Assembly: GCF_008831285.2 (NCBI RefSeq)
Contig: NC_045148.1
Location: 9,741,001-9,801,000 of the forward strand
Reading direction: 5' to 3'
Origin: Nymphaea colorata
Taxonomy: Eukaryota > Streptophyta > Magnoliopsida > Nymphaeales > Nymphaeaceae
DNA length: 60,000 nt
Shown here: positions 35,430 through 46,563 of the stretch, in pieces
Layout of the letters: every line of letters begins with the position of its first letter
Position numbering within the stretch: the stretch's first letter is position 1
Program-made: the position numbers and the translations under genes
The notes under the pieces: generated by a model
Seen by the model: only the letters and a program-made list of their open reading frames with translations
Told to the model about the DNA's origin: nothing
Database searches by the model: none

Positions 35430-35787
35430 CACGTCCATAAGGGACAAAAACTAGACGTCTTAAATTCAAGTATTATTATTTTTTTAAAAGCAAAATGTGA
35501 ACCTTCTACTGTGTTTATAAAACACTAATTTAATATCAATCATGCTTTAGTTCAAGTCATTTTTGTTAAAAAACTGATCTTTATACTACCAAAATTTTGA
35601 TGTTATAAGAGGCCTTCATTTTGTGACTATTACAAAAACATAATTTAAGCAAGAAAATAACTAATTTAATGTATGTTTCTCATGAAATCATTCTTAAGAT
35701 CATATCTATGAGGTTAGAGTTCAAAAAAAATATTTTAATAATTAATTTCGATAGGCCTGGTTTTGGTCTCCTACCCAAGTGGTCTGG
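35427..35787 (+). mobile_element. TA-flanked MITE, copy 1
   Basis: 361 bp with (TA)n directly on both sides. The imperfect terminal inverted repeats begin AGACCAC (left) and, on the other strand at the right, AGACCACTTGGG. The interior aligns with the inverted copy at 47059-47380 (shared 'tatgtttctcat', 'aaaatgtgaacctt' and 'tgtgtttataaa' type blocks). No coding capacity. The relation to (TA)n recalls the rice Micron elements, which insert in TA microsatellites; common descent is not shown here. Confidence 0.7.
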
Positions 35788-35803
35788 TATATATATATAT
35801 ATA

Positions 35804-36576
35804 CACATCCCCTCATTCTGCTTAATTTTGCTGATTGCTTTAGGAATTCTTGATTGAAGGGCAGTTTTTCATTTTATTTGTCCCTTTGTAATTGCTTGAG
35901 TATAAGTAGAGGGGCTGTGGAGGAGCTGTGTTCGGTGGCTGGAGACAAAGCGATAGAGGTGAAAAGCGGAAGCCGGAAAAGTAGCAGTTGCCGGAGCTTT
36001 AACATGGTGTTTGTACAAAGAGCCTGGTGGTGGACTTGGAGCCTCACCGGAATCGACTTCCTTTCTTGGAGGGTTACTCGTCATTAACAAAAATGTAAGC
36101 CAGTCTAAACTTTTTATTTCAATATTTCGGTTCTCTGCAAACGCAACTAATTAAATACTAATCAGATCCCGATCTTTGGATCTTGGTTGGAAAAAATCTA
36201 TGTGGTTGTATTAAAATTTTATTTTCCGGGGAAACCTCATCATCTTATATAAAATCATGGATGATTAAGCACATCAACGGATAAGCTATGCATGATCCAT
36301 GTATAACTATGGTGGTTGCCGTGGACGATCTATACCTGTTGGTGTTCCAATCTAGCTAGTCGTATATGCTGTAAAGATTTTTACAGGCAGAAATATCTAA
36401 AAATAATAATAATTTTTCGACTTTTATCTTTTTTGGTTCAACAAAACAACATTTTGTGTTGATCATTTTTACATTATAATTTTATATATTTGAGTGTTTA
36501 TATATTTAAGTGTCCCTAAAAGCATTAAAGTTATTAAATTAGTTCTCCTTCAACCAAAATTTCTGGCTCTTTTAAT
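35804..36576. other. Intergenic with a small GC-richer block
   Basis: 35900-36090 is more GC-rich than its surroundings and has overlapping 73-77 aa ORFs on both strands without recognisable domains. A TATAAG motif lies at 35901. I cannot call a gene. The rest is AT-rich. Confidence 0.4.
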
Positions 36577-36829
36577 CATAGTTGGCAAACTCAGGATTCA
36601 GACTCGAATCTCGGCAGATGACCGAGCCACCACTGGGTCAGTGGGTAGACTTGTGAACTCAGTCAAGTACTCAAATAACCATAATATAAAACACTATTTG
36701 AATCGGGGGAGTTAGAGTCGAGCTGGGCCGCGGGCGAGTCGAGCCAGCCTTTACTCGTGACAAGATTTGTTGGCGATCCGATCTGACTCAAACTATTGGA
36801 GAGCCAGCTTGTCGAGTTTGCCAACTATG
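36577..36829. mobile_element. TIR element, CATAGTTGGCAAACTC termini
   Basis: 253 bp with 16-bp terminal inverted repeats: CATAGTTGGCAAACTC at the left and GAGTTTGCCAACTATG at the right, perfect complements. The interior is rich in 'gagtcg/cgactc' words. No matching target duplication was found. The right end also occurs at 8289-8304. Confidence 0.7.
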
Positions 36830-38146
36830 CTAACCGATGAGAAATGCACTTAAAGACAACAATTAGGCATATTTGGCGCCTAAGAAAAGTGTGGAAGTTG
36901 AGTGATGGCCGCCTCTTTTGACGTTCCGTGTTTTTCTGTACACACGACGATCAAGTCAAAGAGTTGCAGTACCACTTGCGATATGAGCAGCAACTATGGG
37001 TCCACTCCGACTCTTCCAAACACGAAAATGGAAATCCCGTTTCGTAAAGAGCTTGGTTAAATACAAACAAAAGCTCCGAGAACAAGCCAAAAATTTGAAG
37101 ACCTTCAAAGATTAATAAATATATGCACATTATTCCAACTTTTGCGCATCCAAGGGTGCATCATAACTGGTCCGGCTTGCGAATTGGTGAAAGTTCAGTC
37201 GTCACTTTGGATCTTGTTGGTGCTCCTCCTCAAGATTGCAACGTGAAAGTCACAGTTGCCCTCACATTGGTTGAACTTTTGGAAATTGAAGGAGTTGTAA
37301 GATTGAAATAGTAGCTCAGTTCTAAGCTGCAACTGATCAACTTCTCCTGCCTTTGGGATTTATGGCTGTTTCGAGACCTGGTTAAACTTAAGATTACTTT
37401 ATTCGACTCAAAAGCAACTCACAGTCTATATAGGAATAGTATCCATGAGAATCAAACATACAACCGAAATTTCACAGGCCCATCAGCCTGACCAGCTATA
37501 TCCTACACCCTTCCCTTGGGCTGTAATGTAACTCAGTTTAATGATACGCATTTCAAAGCGCTGCCTGGATATAGGCAAAGTTTTACATGTAATGCCCATT
37601 TTCTTACAAGATTCAAGAATGAAGTTACAACAGATAGAGAAGCTGACATACTTGCTTGGGAGTATCAGGCTTGTCGACATAGGAAATCATCAAACGTCTA
37701 CCATGGTGATGATTATCTCCTTGTGGGAAAGAAGAAGACAACAATTAATTTTGATATATATCTATGCTGCTGTGCAGGAATCATTTCAAATACGACAGCT
37801 GAGAAAGAACTAATCCAATGCGGTAGGCGGTTCATCATGTGTTCGAATTTCATGGTGGACTCATGGTTGGCAGGATTTGACTCAGTGAGCAGCTGGTCAC
37901 GCGTTCAAACCCTGTTCAACGCCCATGTAGGGTAGAGCTCGACAGTACTGACTTCTTTTGACTGAAGACTCAGACTTTGAATGAGTACTTAATATTCGCA
38001 ACAAGCAAACTAGCGTGAAGTCTCTTTCAAGAAGTAGACTTGAAGGGCGTCTTAAATGACACCTTCATTTGACCCAGTTTTGTGAAAGCTCGTTTTGCCA
38101 TTGGACGTCGGTAAAAGTGGACTTTCACTTTGAATTTTTAATGGAC
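36830..38146. other. Intergenic, nothing certain
   Basis: A short stretch near 37856-37925 ('gactcagtgagcagctggtc' followed by 'cgttcaaaccctg') looks like a dispersed repeat with a B-box-like word, but no A box or tRNA fold is visible. The 139-aa ORF at 37516-37935 has no family resemblance. Confidence 0.4.
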
Positions 38147-38442
38147 ATCAACATGTAAGTAGAAAAAATTACCATAAATTGAATGTAAAAATAAGTATTT
38201 TCTTATGGTTCTGTGCGGGCAATTGCCCATACATTGCACACACCTGCATCATCAACATGTAAGTAAGAAAAATTACCCTAAATTGAATGTAAAATAAGTA
38301 TTTTCTTATGGTTCTGTATGGGCAATTGCCCACACATTGCACACAGGTAAGTAGGAAAAATTACCCAAAATTGAATGTAAAAATAAGTATTTTCTTATGG
38401 TCCTGTGCGGGCAATTGCCCACACATTGCACACACCTGCATC
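38147..38442. repeat. Three tandem ~90-104 bp units with a 12-bp palindrome
   Basis: Units begin at about 38147, 38251 and 38340. Each holds AATTGAATGTAAAA, AAGTATTTTCTTATGG and the perfect palindrome GGGCAATTGCCC (38217, 38320, 38409), followed by 'cacattgcacaca'. Similar words occur near the right ends of the hAT MITEs at 10169-10325 and 33321-33495, so the array may derive from a MITE terminus. Confidence 0.9.
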
Positions 38443-39721
38443 CGACGGGAGGGGGGTGAAAGGAAGAAAAAGGTCCAAGGGTGGGCCCAAGAACCTTAAG
38501 TGAGTGTACCCAATCAAAAAAACAAAGACTGGGCCCATCTTGTCCTAGCTACTGTCTCACTCGGCCAGTTCCGGACAAGAAGACCAAGACTTTGGTGTAT
38601 AGATTAAAGGCAGTAGGTAGACTTTCCAAGGATCCTACTCTGGCCCATACTTTGATAGAAGACGTGAGACGAGAACTGTTTGACTCACGAAAGTTTTTCC
38701 TTTCATTACAAGGTAGAAAGCAGACCGAACAATTTATTATCTAAGGATATTGTATTTTTGTTTCGATGATCGTAATCAGATTATTAATTAAGTGCCATTT
38801 TTTGACTCCACAATCAAACACAGGACATAATCACAAGAAGCATGGATTCCCTAATAATTAACAATTGTTCTCCTCATTGTTGGAAAGGCAAAAGGGTTCT
38901 TACATGGTCGGTCATTTTCAGTAAATAATACTAACGTACGGCTACGACAAATCTAGTAAAAATTAAACGAAAGATTTTTTTGTTCAAATCTGATTGTAAT
39001 GATATAAAGAGCAGGTTTGATCATGGATTTTCCAATATAATATCACATTCCATTCTGATTCAAATTCAAGTAGTTCAATTTGGTAAGAGAATTTTACATC
39101 AACATAGTAACTGAAAGCGGACAAACTTTCATAAATGTTTGACCTTATGTTATTGGCATTTGAATTCGATTAGAAAATTTTGAACTAATTTTATATTATT
39201 TAAAGTCTAATTGAACGCGATAGCCTATCGAATCTATATTACAGAATTCGAAAATATTTTTCTATTTCTTGTGTCTTCATTCTCAGAAAATCGCAGTCAT
39301 ATCTTAACATTACAAGTGAAAGTTGTCATTTCCAAGGAAGCGCCTAATGTTTGGAAACCATTTTCCACGAGATCAAAAAACTATTCTTCCAAAAAACTCA
39401 AAGTCAAAGATCATCACAGAAGTAAACCAATAATATCCTTTCTATTTGGATCTTTCTTCGGAGTTTCTCGTCCATCTCTTCAAGAAAAAACAGAAAAGGA
39501 AAATTCTTCGCCGATCCTTAAAAACTAATGGCCACACGCTGGAAGATGCAGATATCACTCCATCATTCTTCTTGTGTAGTCCATGTGAAGAACACAAGCC
39601 AGCCATGAAAAAATCTTGCTTTCATGGTTTTCTTCCTTAGCGCAGAGAACTAACCCATAGCAACAAAGTATCACTACTGAATTTCATCGTTTGTCCACAG
39701 AGAGCAAAGAGAAAGAAAGAA
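38443..39721. other. Intergenic upstream of the first CAT gene
   Basis: AT-rich promoter-side DNA. No TATA box can be chosen with confidence. A pyrimidine-rich stretch ending TCCACAG|AG at about 39702 could be the acceptor of a 5'-UTR intron; this is a guess. The 105-aa ORF at 39211-39528 has no known domain. Confidence 0.4.
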
Positions 39722-41497
39722 ATGGGAGCCAACGATGAAGGCAGTGGTGATGGTGATACAGAGATGAGGAGCTACTGGAAATGGAGCAAGGACGACTTCA
39801 TCCCGGAGGAGTCCTTCCAGAGCTGGGGCAGCTACAGAACGGCTCTATCTCAGACTTGCCATCGGTTCAAGGACCGAGTTCTTTCCCGATCGGATGAGCT
39901 TCACGAGATATCTGAGGTCAGGAGGCGGAGCGTCAACGACATGAAGAGGTGTTTGAATTGGTGGGATCTCACCTGGTTCGGGTTCGGCTCCGTCATCGGC
40001 GCCGGCATCTTTGTGCTCACGGGACAAGAGGCTCACAGAGACGCAGGGCCGGCCATCGTCCTGTCCTATGTCATCTCGGGCCTCTCTGCTATGCTTTCCG
40101 TCTTCTGCTACACAGAGTTCGCCATTGAAATTCCAGTAGCAGGCGGTTCCTTCGCTTACCTGCGTGTTGAGCTCGGAGACTTCGCAGCCTTCATCGCCGC
40201 TGCCAACATTCTGCTGGAGAGCATCATCGGCACAGCCGCTGTTGCGCGTTCATGGACATCTTACTTCACAACTCTGTTGAACCGCGACCCGAATTCGTTG
40301 CGGATTCATGTAGATAGCCTTGCGGAGAACTACAACTACTTAGACCCAATTGCAGTTGCAGTGCTCTGGATCGCGTCGATCATCGCCATCACCGGAACTC
40401 GGAGAACATCCCTCATCAATTGGTTCTTCACTCTCATGAACACAGCAGCAATTATTCTTGTGATAGTGGCAAGCTTCTGGCACGCTCATCCCTCAAACTT
40501 ACACCCTTTCTTCCCGTTTGGAATCTCCGGAGTCTTTCGAGCAGCGGCGATCGTCTATTTCGCATACGGAGGATTCGACAACATCGCAACCATGGCGGAG
40601 GAGACGAAGAATCCATCAAGGGATATACCATTAGGCCTTCTCGGTTCCATGTCTTTCATCACAGTGATCTACTGTGCTATGTCCCTGGCTCTGGTTATGA
40701 TGCAGAATTACACGGTAATTGATCCCAATGCAGCATACTCCATAGCCTTTGAGAGGGTGGGGATGCACTGGGTCAAGATCTTGGTTGCACTAGGTGCGCT
40801 CAAGGGGATGACGACGGTACTGTTGGTCGGCGCGCTGGGGCAGGCTCGCTACACAACTCATATAGCAAGAGCTCACATGATTCCTCCCCTGTTTGCTCTG
40901 GTTCATCCCAAGACACAGACACCAGTCTATGCCACCTTACTGGTCACATCCTTAGGCGGCATCATTGCCCTCTTCTCTAGCTTAGACATCTTGGCAAACC
41001 TTCTCTCGATCAGTACTCTCTTCATCTTCATGATGATGGCTGTGGCCCTGCTGGTAAGGAGGTACTATCTCAGAGGAACCACGCCTAGAGAGAATGTGAA
41101 CAGGTTGGTGTTCTTCCTGCTTGTTATAATTTCTTCCTCCATTGCTACTTCGTTCTGTTGGGGAATCAATCCCAAGAGATGGATTGGTTATACCATCACA
41201 GTTCCTATCTGGTTCTTGGGGACGGCGGCGATTGCCTTTTTTCTACCTCAGCAGAGAGTTCCAAAAGTATGGGGAGTGCCTCTGGTCCCATGGCTGCCGT
41301 CTCTGTCCATTGCAGTGAACATCTTTCTCATGGGGTCCCTGGATTACCAGTCATTCATAAGGTTTGGCGTGTGCACCGTGATCATGCTTGTTTATTATGT
41401 ATTCTTTGGCCTTCATGCTACGTACGATCTGGCCCATCAGAAGAGCAAACCAGTTGTTGCAGATGGCAATGGCGTTTTACAGTCTGCTGTGCCTTAA
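39722..41497 (+). CDS. CAT5-like: Cationic amino acid transporter, CAT5-like (first tandem copy)
   Basis: 591-aa APC-superfamily permease. Family role: proton-coupled uptake of basic amino acids (Lys, Arg, His) across the plasma membrane. Seen: a cytosolic N-terminus with YWKWSKDDFIPEESFQSW (18-35), diagnostic of the CAT1/5/8 clade and closest to CAT5. TM1 carries GAGIFVLTG (93-101), the substrate backbone-binding loop. The conserved Glu of FCYTEFA is at 132. The TM6 signature GGFDNIATMAEETKNPSRDIP spans 283-303. About 14 hydrophobic segments are present. The C-terminal permease domain lies at 516-568 (VWGVPLVPWLPSLSIAVN... to FFGLHATYD). The start ATG (aaATGGGA) has good context and aligns with the start of the second copy. 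There is no intron in the coding region. Third codon positions are GC-richer than in the paralogue. AATAAA occurs downstream near 41919. Confidence 0.95.
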   Translation: MGANDEGSGDGDTEMRSYWKWSKDDFIPEESFQSWGSYRTALSQTCHRFKDRVLSRSDELHEISEVRRRSVNDMKRCLNWWDLTWFGFGSVIGAGIFVLTGQEAHRDAGPAIVLSYVISGLSAMLSVFCYTEFAIEIPVAGGSFAYLRVELGDFAAFIAAANILLESIIGTAAVARSWTSYFTTLLNRDPNSLRIHVDSLAENYNYLDPIAVAVLWIASIIAITGTRRTSLINWFFTLMNTAAIILVIVASFWHAHPSNLHPFFPFGISGVFRAAAIVYFAYGGFDNIATMAEETKNPSRDIPLGLLGSMSFITVIYCAMSLALVMMQNYTVIDPNAAYSIAFERVGMHWVKILVALGALKGMTTVLLVGALGQARYTTHIARAHMIPPLFALVHPKTQTPVYATLLVTSLGGIIALFSSLDILANLLSISTLFIFMMMAVALLVRRYYLRGTTPRENVNRLVFFLLVIISSSIATSFCWGINPKRWIGYTITVPIWFLGTAAIAFFLPQQRVPKVWGVPLVPWLPSLSIAVNIFLMGSLDYQSFIRFGVCTVIMLVYYVFFGLHATYDLAHQKSKPVVADGNGVLQSAVP

Positions 41498-43673
41498 AAG
41501 GCTTTGGACAGGCGAGATTTAGGTATCATGACTACATTATCTTCCTTTCTGCTTTACATATTTGTATGATCTACTGCGGTTCGATTGATGATTTGGTGGA
41601 AGCACTACTGTAGATTTGGAGATGTAGTGTGGAAAATGAAATGGAAAATTCGGCATAGTTGTGGCTGTAATCTCTTTATCTCATCTCATGGCATGAGACA
41701 AAAATGTGGAAATTGTTTACTTGTGGGACACCTTTGTTCTTTCTTAAAAGAATGTGACGTTATTTAATGCTCTTGGATTTGTCTTGGCTGGCACTCTCAA
41801 CGTGTTCAAACCTCAGTTGCTAGTGTAAAGAAAAAAAAAATTGCAGTAGACCATCCAAGGCGTTGAGTCATTACTGTATCCTGTTTCTTATAGAAGGCCT
41901 TAAGGGGTGGTTTTGTAAATAAAAAGATTTGTAACTGTTCTTTGAATCTTGACGCATGATTTGACTGTTTCATTAATCTGTTTCAATCTTTCAAATACAT
42001 TCATAAAAAACTCATATTATATTGAAACTACTTAATGACGGATGGTTTTTTGTTTTTATTTTTTTTTTACTGTAGTCCAAACTAGTGCTAATTAAGTTTT
42101 GCAAATTATCAAAAGAGTACACTTGCGTTTTTCATCTTTCTCAATTTGTTACACCGCAGCTGAGATCAAAACAAACATTTCAGAAACTTTGGATTTGAGA
42201 TTGGAAGGGATTTATGGTCATTAAGGACCTCGTTTCCTAAGAGTTGAGGTCATATCCCCTCCATCCTCCCCTCTTGCTCAGACAAAGATATCAAATCTGC
42301 TACATACGTGGAATCCACATGAAACGGATTTCAAATCAATCTCAAACTTAAGATCTAAGACTATCAAACGCACCCACATAAGGATGCAAATGGTTTTGAT
42401 TGGGATAACTTAAACACATCAAAAGTCAGATTATGTAAAAAAGAGGGACGCCTCCATCCTTTCTTTTATAGAAGTAGAAGGAAGCTATGATAAAAGCATG
42501 CTTCCATGTTATGGAAAAAACCAGCCAAGCTAGGGGAGGCGGCTCTTTGTGATGTATGTTGTCGGCTATGCGTTTTAGTAATTTTTCCAACACTAACTGG
42601 CTACTATGAATTATAGAAAAGTTTGGGAGGTTCGTTGTGAATTTATCCTTTTAGAAGAACGCGACGTTGGTTAAAGCGTTTGCATGTGCTTCACCGAGCT
42701 TATCGACGTGTTCCAATTCCATCCCCAAATAATGATATTTAATTGATTGCATAAGCAACAGTTGCAGGCAATAAAAGAGGGAAGCATGGGAATTCCAACA
42801 AGCAAGCGCTAAAAATATACATATAAACGTCGTATGGAGTATATCTACCCAAGGAGTGGACTCAAATATTTATTTTCATGAAACATCAAATATATGATTA
42901 ACAAATTTCAAATATTTATTTTCATGAAACATCAAAATCAAATATATGATTAACAAATTTTCAATTGACCATGTAACAATGACTCGGATCTCGTCGAACT
43001 ACCTCATATAATTGGACTCAAGTTCACTTAAGTTTGATTACTAAATTAACTGGACTCTTGTGGAGCATACGTCTCACGGATACCCTACCTACCTCCGCCC
43101 CTGAACTAAAGTCTCACATCTCACATCTTATGAAAATGCAAAGCGTAAAAGTCACATAAAATATTTAATAAAATCGATATAAATGAGCATATGGTAGGAG
43201 AAAGAAACAATTTTATTGATCATAATACATAGCTTTCGCTTTCGAATCTTAGAAAATCGATGTTCCTACACATTTTAAGTGATGTTGGTGACTACGGTTC
43301 AAACTCGAGGACCATGACAGGAAGGAAGGTGACAGGCATAAATAAGCTTCAAGTATTTGAAAACTATTTCATTTAAATAGTTAGCAAGTCTAAACGAAGA
43401 CAAAATTCGTTGGGTCGATGGCGTTGCCCTGTCACAATCTTGATGACTTGAGCACATGACTTTGTCCGAACGCATTTATAAGAGAGGCTTTTTTCCACAC
43501 GGTGGTGGTAAATTGAAATTGTGATCAATGGCCAAGGGTAGAGTCAGATTTTCTATATTGAAACCAGACTTTCGAAGGGCTTAATGTATATTTTTGGTTT
43601 TTTTTTTTGGAGCCGAAATATAGTTTGAAAAAATTTATTTGTCTAAGATCAACTAAGAACTATTCATCATGTT
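41498..43673. other. 3' UTR and intergenic DNA after the first CAT gene
   Basis: A probable 3' UTR runs to a poly(A) signal near 41919. 42170-42380 ends with 'gactatcaaacgcaccc', the inverse of the GTTTGATAG repeat end seen at 14237 and 17351. A 47-53 bp direct duplication lies at 42862-42961 ('caaatatttattttcatgaa'). No gene seen. Confidence 0.5.
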
Positions 43674-44049
43674 AGCTTAGGGATGTCAATGAATCAGATT
43701 TGAATAAGATATATCCTTAATCATATCGGAATCTGATTTTACAATTCGAATCTGATTTTTATATTTATAATCCAAATTTTGAACCGGATTTTGCCAATTT
43801 CAAAATTTAATAGCACTAGATACAAGATATTTGTCTAAAAATGAATCCAATCCGAATCCATGTCCAAATCTGATAGGATATTTATGTATATCCGAATCTG
43901 AATCAGAATCCAATTGATTGCCATTCATTAAATCTGAATTCGATTTGATTTCTTAATCGGATATTAATTTTTTTTCCATATCCGCTTTTTTTGGATCAGT
44001 TTGATCGGATACTGATTCAAATCTGATATATTGACATCTCTACCTAAGC
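43674..44049. mobile_element. MITE-like TIR element
   Basis: About 375 bp. The left end GGATGTCAATGAATCAGATT and the right end (reverse complement AGATGTCAATATATCAGATT) are inverted repeats of roughly 28 bp, extended outwards by AGCTTAG on both sides. The interior is built of 'gaatccgatt/aatcagatt' words. No clear target duplication; boundaries are approximate. Confidence 0.55.
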
Positions 44050-45088
44050 TTCTCTCTAGTGCATAGTGGGAGGACAATTTTTTTATTAAGGGGAAGTACG
44101 TAGTAACGTATTGTAAGCATAGAGAACTAAGAAACGAAAAATAAATTTTGTTTTAAAATTAAGAAAATATATATTAATTACAGTCATAAATAAACTTAAA
44201 ATTCAGGCAGCTGGAGCTCTCTAACCTTTTATTTGAGATAATGAAAGAACATACGAAAACAGCATAACATCAAATGTGCATACTCATCTCCTGTATTCTA
44301 TCATTCATCAGTTATTCATGGCCGACAATGAGTGAAGTTAATGCAAACTTGATCAACAAATACATCAAGGAAATGTCATGCTTTTGAGTTGTTCCAATTA
44401 TTTTTGAAATCTTCACGTCGGTCTAACGGATTTTCAAGTTTACAGAGTTTTTTTTTTTTCATGAAAGTTTCTAGACGAAAGGATAATTTGTTTGCCTTAG
44501 TGAAACGATTATTCAACCGGTGGATTTGCATATTAATGATAATATGAAGCAAATTTAACTATTAAACTAACTTGAAATTTTAAGTTAATTTAAAGCTATT
44601 ATACCTTCTTAACCAATTAAAATAGAATAAAAACCTATTTTGCCCCTCTAGAGGGATTTACGCTAGACGAAATTGAAATTCAAATGAAAGCCAAAGGAAA
44701 TAAAATAAAATAAAATAAAATGAAATTCCATCCTAATCTGGTTCCTAAAATAGCACTAATTAAATTATATGAGTCCGCACAAAATATGCTATATATATGA
44801 CCTAGACAGCTAGATCTACTAACCTAAGTGCCATGCACATTAACTAAATAAGCTAATGAATGATATTTTAGTGGCTAGTAATGGTCTGCTTATAGCTCCA
44901 TATTTTTTTTTATTGCGATTTCTTTAATTTAATCGACCTTTTTACTCGATAGAAGGAAACATCCTCCAGAGTTTCTAATATTTTCAGGATTAATTAATTA
45001 ATTAATTAATTACAAAAAAAAATATAGGAAGAGCTTATTTTATCACAAACAAAATGTATGTTGGATTTGTTAAACGAAACAAGTAAAA
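44050..45088. other. Intergenic, AT-rich
   Basis: Contains (AAAAT)n at about 44698-44722 and (TTAA)n at 44988-45013. No gene recognised. Confidence 0.5.
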
Positions 45089-45268
45089 ATGAATCTCTCT
45101 ATCGATTGTACACGACCTGATATCATGTATGCAGTCAGGGAAATTAACAAGTACATGTGTGATCTAAGAAAATCCCATTTTAGTGTTATCAATCGAGTCT
45201 TGAAGCATATGAAGGGAATGTCCAAACAGGGATTATGGATTAAATGCGTGACATACAAAAAATTCTAA
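45089..45268 (+). pseudogene. Ty1/copia reverse transcriptase-RNase H fossil
   Basis: A 59-codon stretch with CTRPDIMYAVREINKYM, KSHFSVINRVLKHMKG and QGLWIK, the block linking reverse transcriptase to RNase H in copia elements. A weaker HADLANYTKYHS stretch at about 45340-45400 may be the following RNase H start. No LTRs are visible, and it is too diverged to belong to the copia element at 51-56 kb. Confidence 0.75.
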
Positions 45269-45401
45269 TATTTAGCATAAAGGATTGGCTATCTCTAAAC
45301 TACCCTAAGTTAATTAAATCGATTCCTAGTATGCCATATGCATGCTGACTTAGCCAACTATACTAAATATCATTCACTAAGCGATATGAGATTACTCTAT
45401 G

Positions 45402-45665
45402 CAAGGGCGGAGTCAGGATTTTCTTGAGGGACGGGCCGACAGTACAACCTCTGAATGCGGGTAGGACCAACTGAATTCAAATCCAAAAAATACATGACGG
45501 ACCGACAGTCCAACCTCTGAATTCGGGTAAGACCAACTGAATTCAAATTCAAAAAATACATGACGCCATTAAAAAATTTTATTTTTTTCAATGTAATTTT
45601 TTTTTTTCATTAGCGGAGGTGAGGCCATGGCCTAAGCCGACCCCTTCCTCCCTCCCCCTCTGACT
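45402..45665. mobile_element. Possible decayed MITE containing a 66-bp tandem repeat
   Basis: The left end GGGCGGAGTCAGGA recalls the hAT-type MITE termini. The right side ends in 'ctccccctctgactctag'. Inside, 45430-45495 and 45496-45561 are two 66-bp copies differing at a few bases. The ends pair poorly, so identity as one element is uncertain; the tandem repeat is certain. Confidence 0.4.
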
Positions 45666-46563
45666 CTAGAAAATAGAAATAACTAGAGTTATTTTTTAAT
45701 TAGCTTAAGCTTCTAACTTGTTTAGTATCTTGTGGTCCTAATGACGAAATTGCCCCTATCAAGCCGTGAGGATCTCAGGAGTAGCTCTAATGGCTGTCAT
45801 CCCTAGCTCCAAGAGAGGACGGCAGTCCCAAAAACACATTTTCATCTAACACTACCAGAGGTGGATTCCTCAATGCATGGAAAAATGGAAGTCAATTTTG
45901 CTGACGTTCAGGAGATGATGTTGATGAAGATTGAGCTTTACTGACATCTTGAGGTAAACATCCATAAACATCTAATAATTTATTTGTACATACCAGTGTT
46001 GTCATGCGTTGAGGCGTGCGCCTCACTGCGCATCAAAGCGTTTGGATGATGCGCTGCTTCCCTGAGGTGTGCGCCTTTGGGTGACGTGTGAGGGGTGGTG
46101 CGCATCAGGCACCCTTTCCATTTGCGTGAAGGTTTTGAATGAAAATCCGTGTATTTCCTGCATAATCGAACCGCTGTTCAGATTTTTGTGTGATTGCCGT
46201 TGATTCCCACTGCCAGCGACCTATCCTCAGGTACCTCTTGCGGCCTTGCCGGCCACCTATCCTCAGCTATTCAAGAACCAATATCTCCACCCTCTCACAC
46301 ACAACTGTTCTTCTTCGTTCAACTTTCACCTTGTAGGTTTTGCAGTTCCTCATATCTGCAATGCCTAGTTGGTGCTGGAAGCAAGGTCGTCCAGGGTCAC
46401 CGAATGCCACCAGACCGGCTTGCACCAACGTCTTGAGTTCCCCTATCAGCATGGAAAGATGGAAGAAGGTCCTCGATTCTATGGAAAAATCTTGACAGGA
46501 AGACTTTAGAAGCCATGTCATATAAATCTCTTGTTTCCTGCTGTATGCTGTATATGACAAAGA
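45666..46563. other. Intergenic, with possible 5' part of the PPR pseudogene
   Basis: 45990-46130 has the 'gcgttgaggcgtgcgcctcac' type of dispersed repeat. From about 46430 weak PPR-like codons may begin. The 142-aa minus ORF at 46267-46695 is a shadow of the plus-strand pseudogene. Confidence 0.4.

Noticed and set aside
37516-37935. 139-aa plus-strand ORF as a hypothetical gene
   Set aside because: No domain, unusual composition, and its end overlaps a dispersed-repeat-like stretch.
38147-38442. CRISPR-like array
   Set aside because: Three units that are repeated along their whole length, with no unique spacers, in a plant genome. It is a plain tandem repeat.
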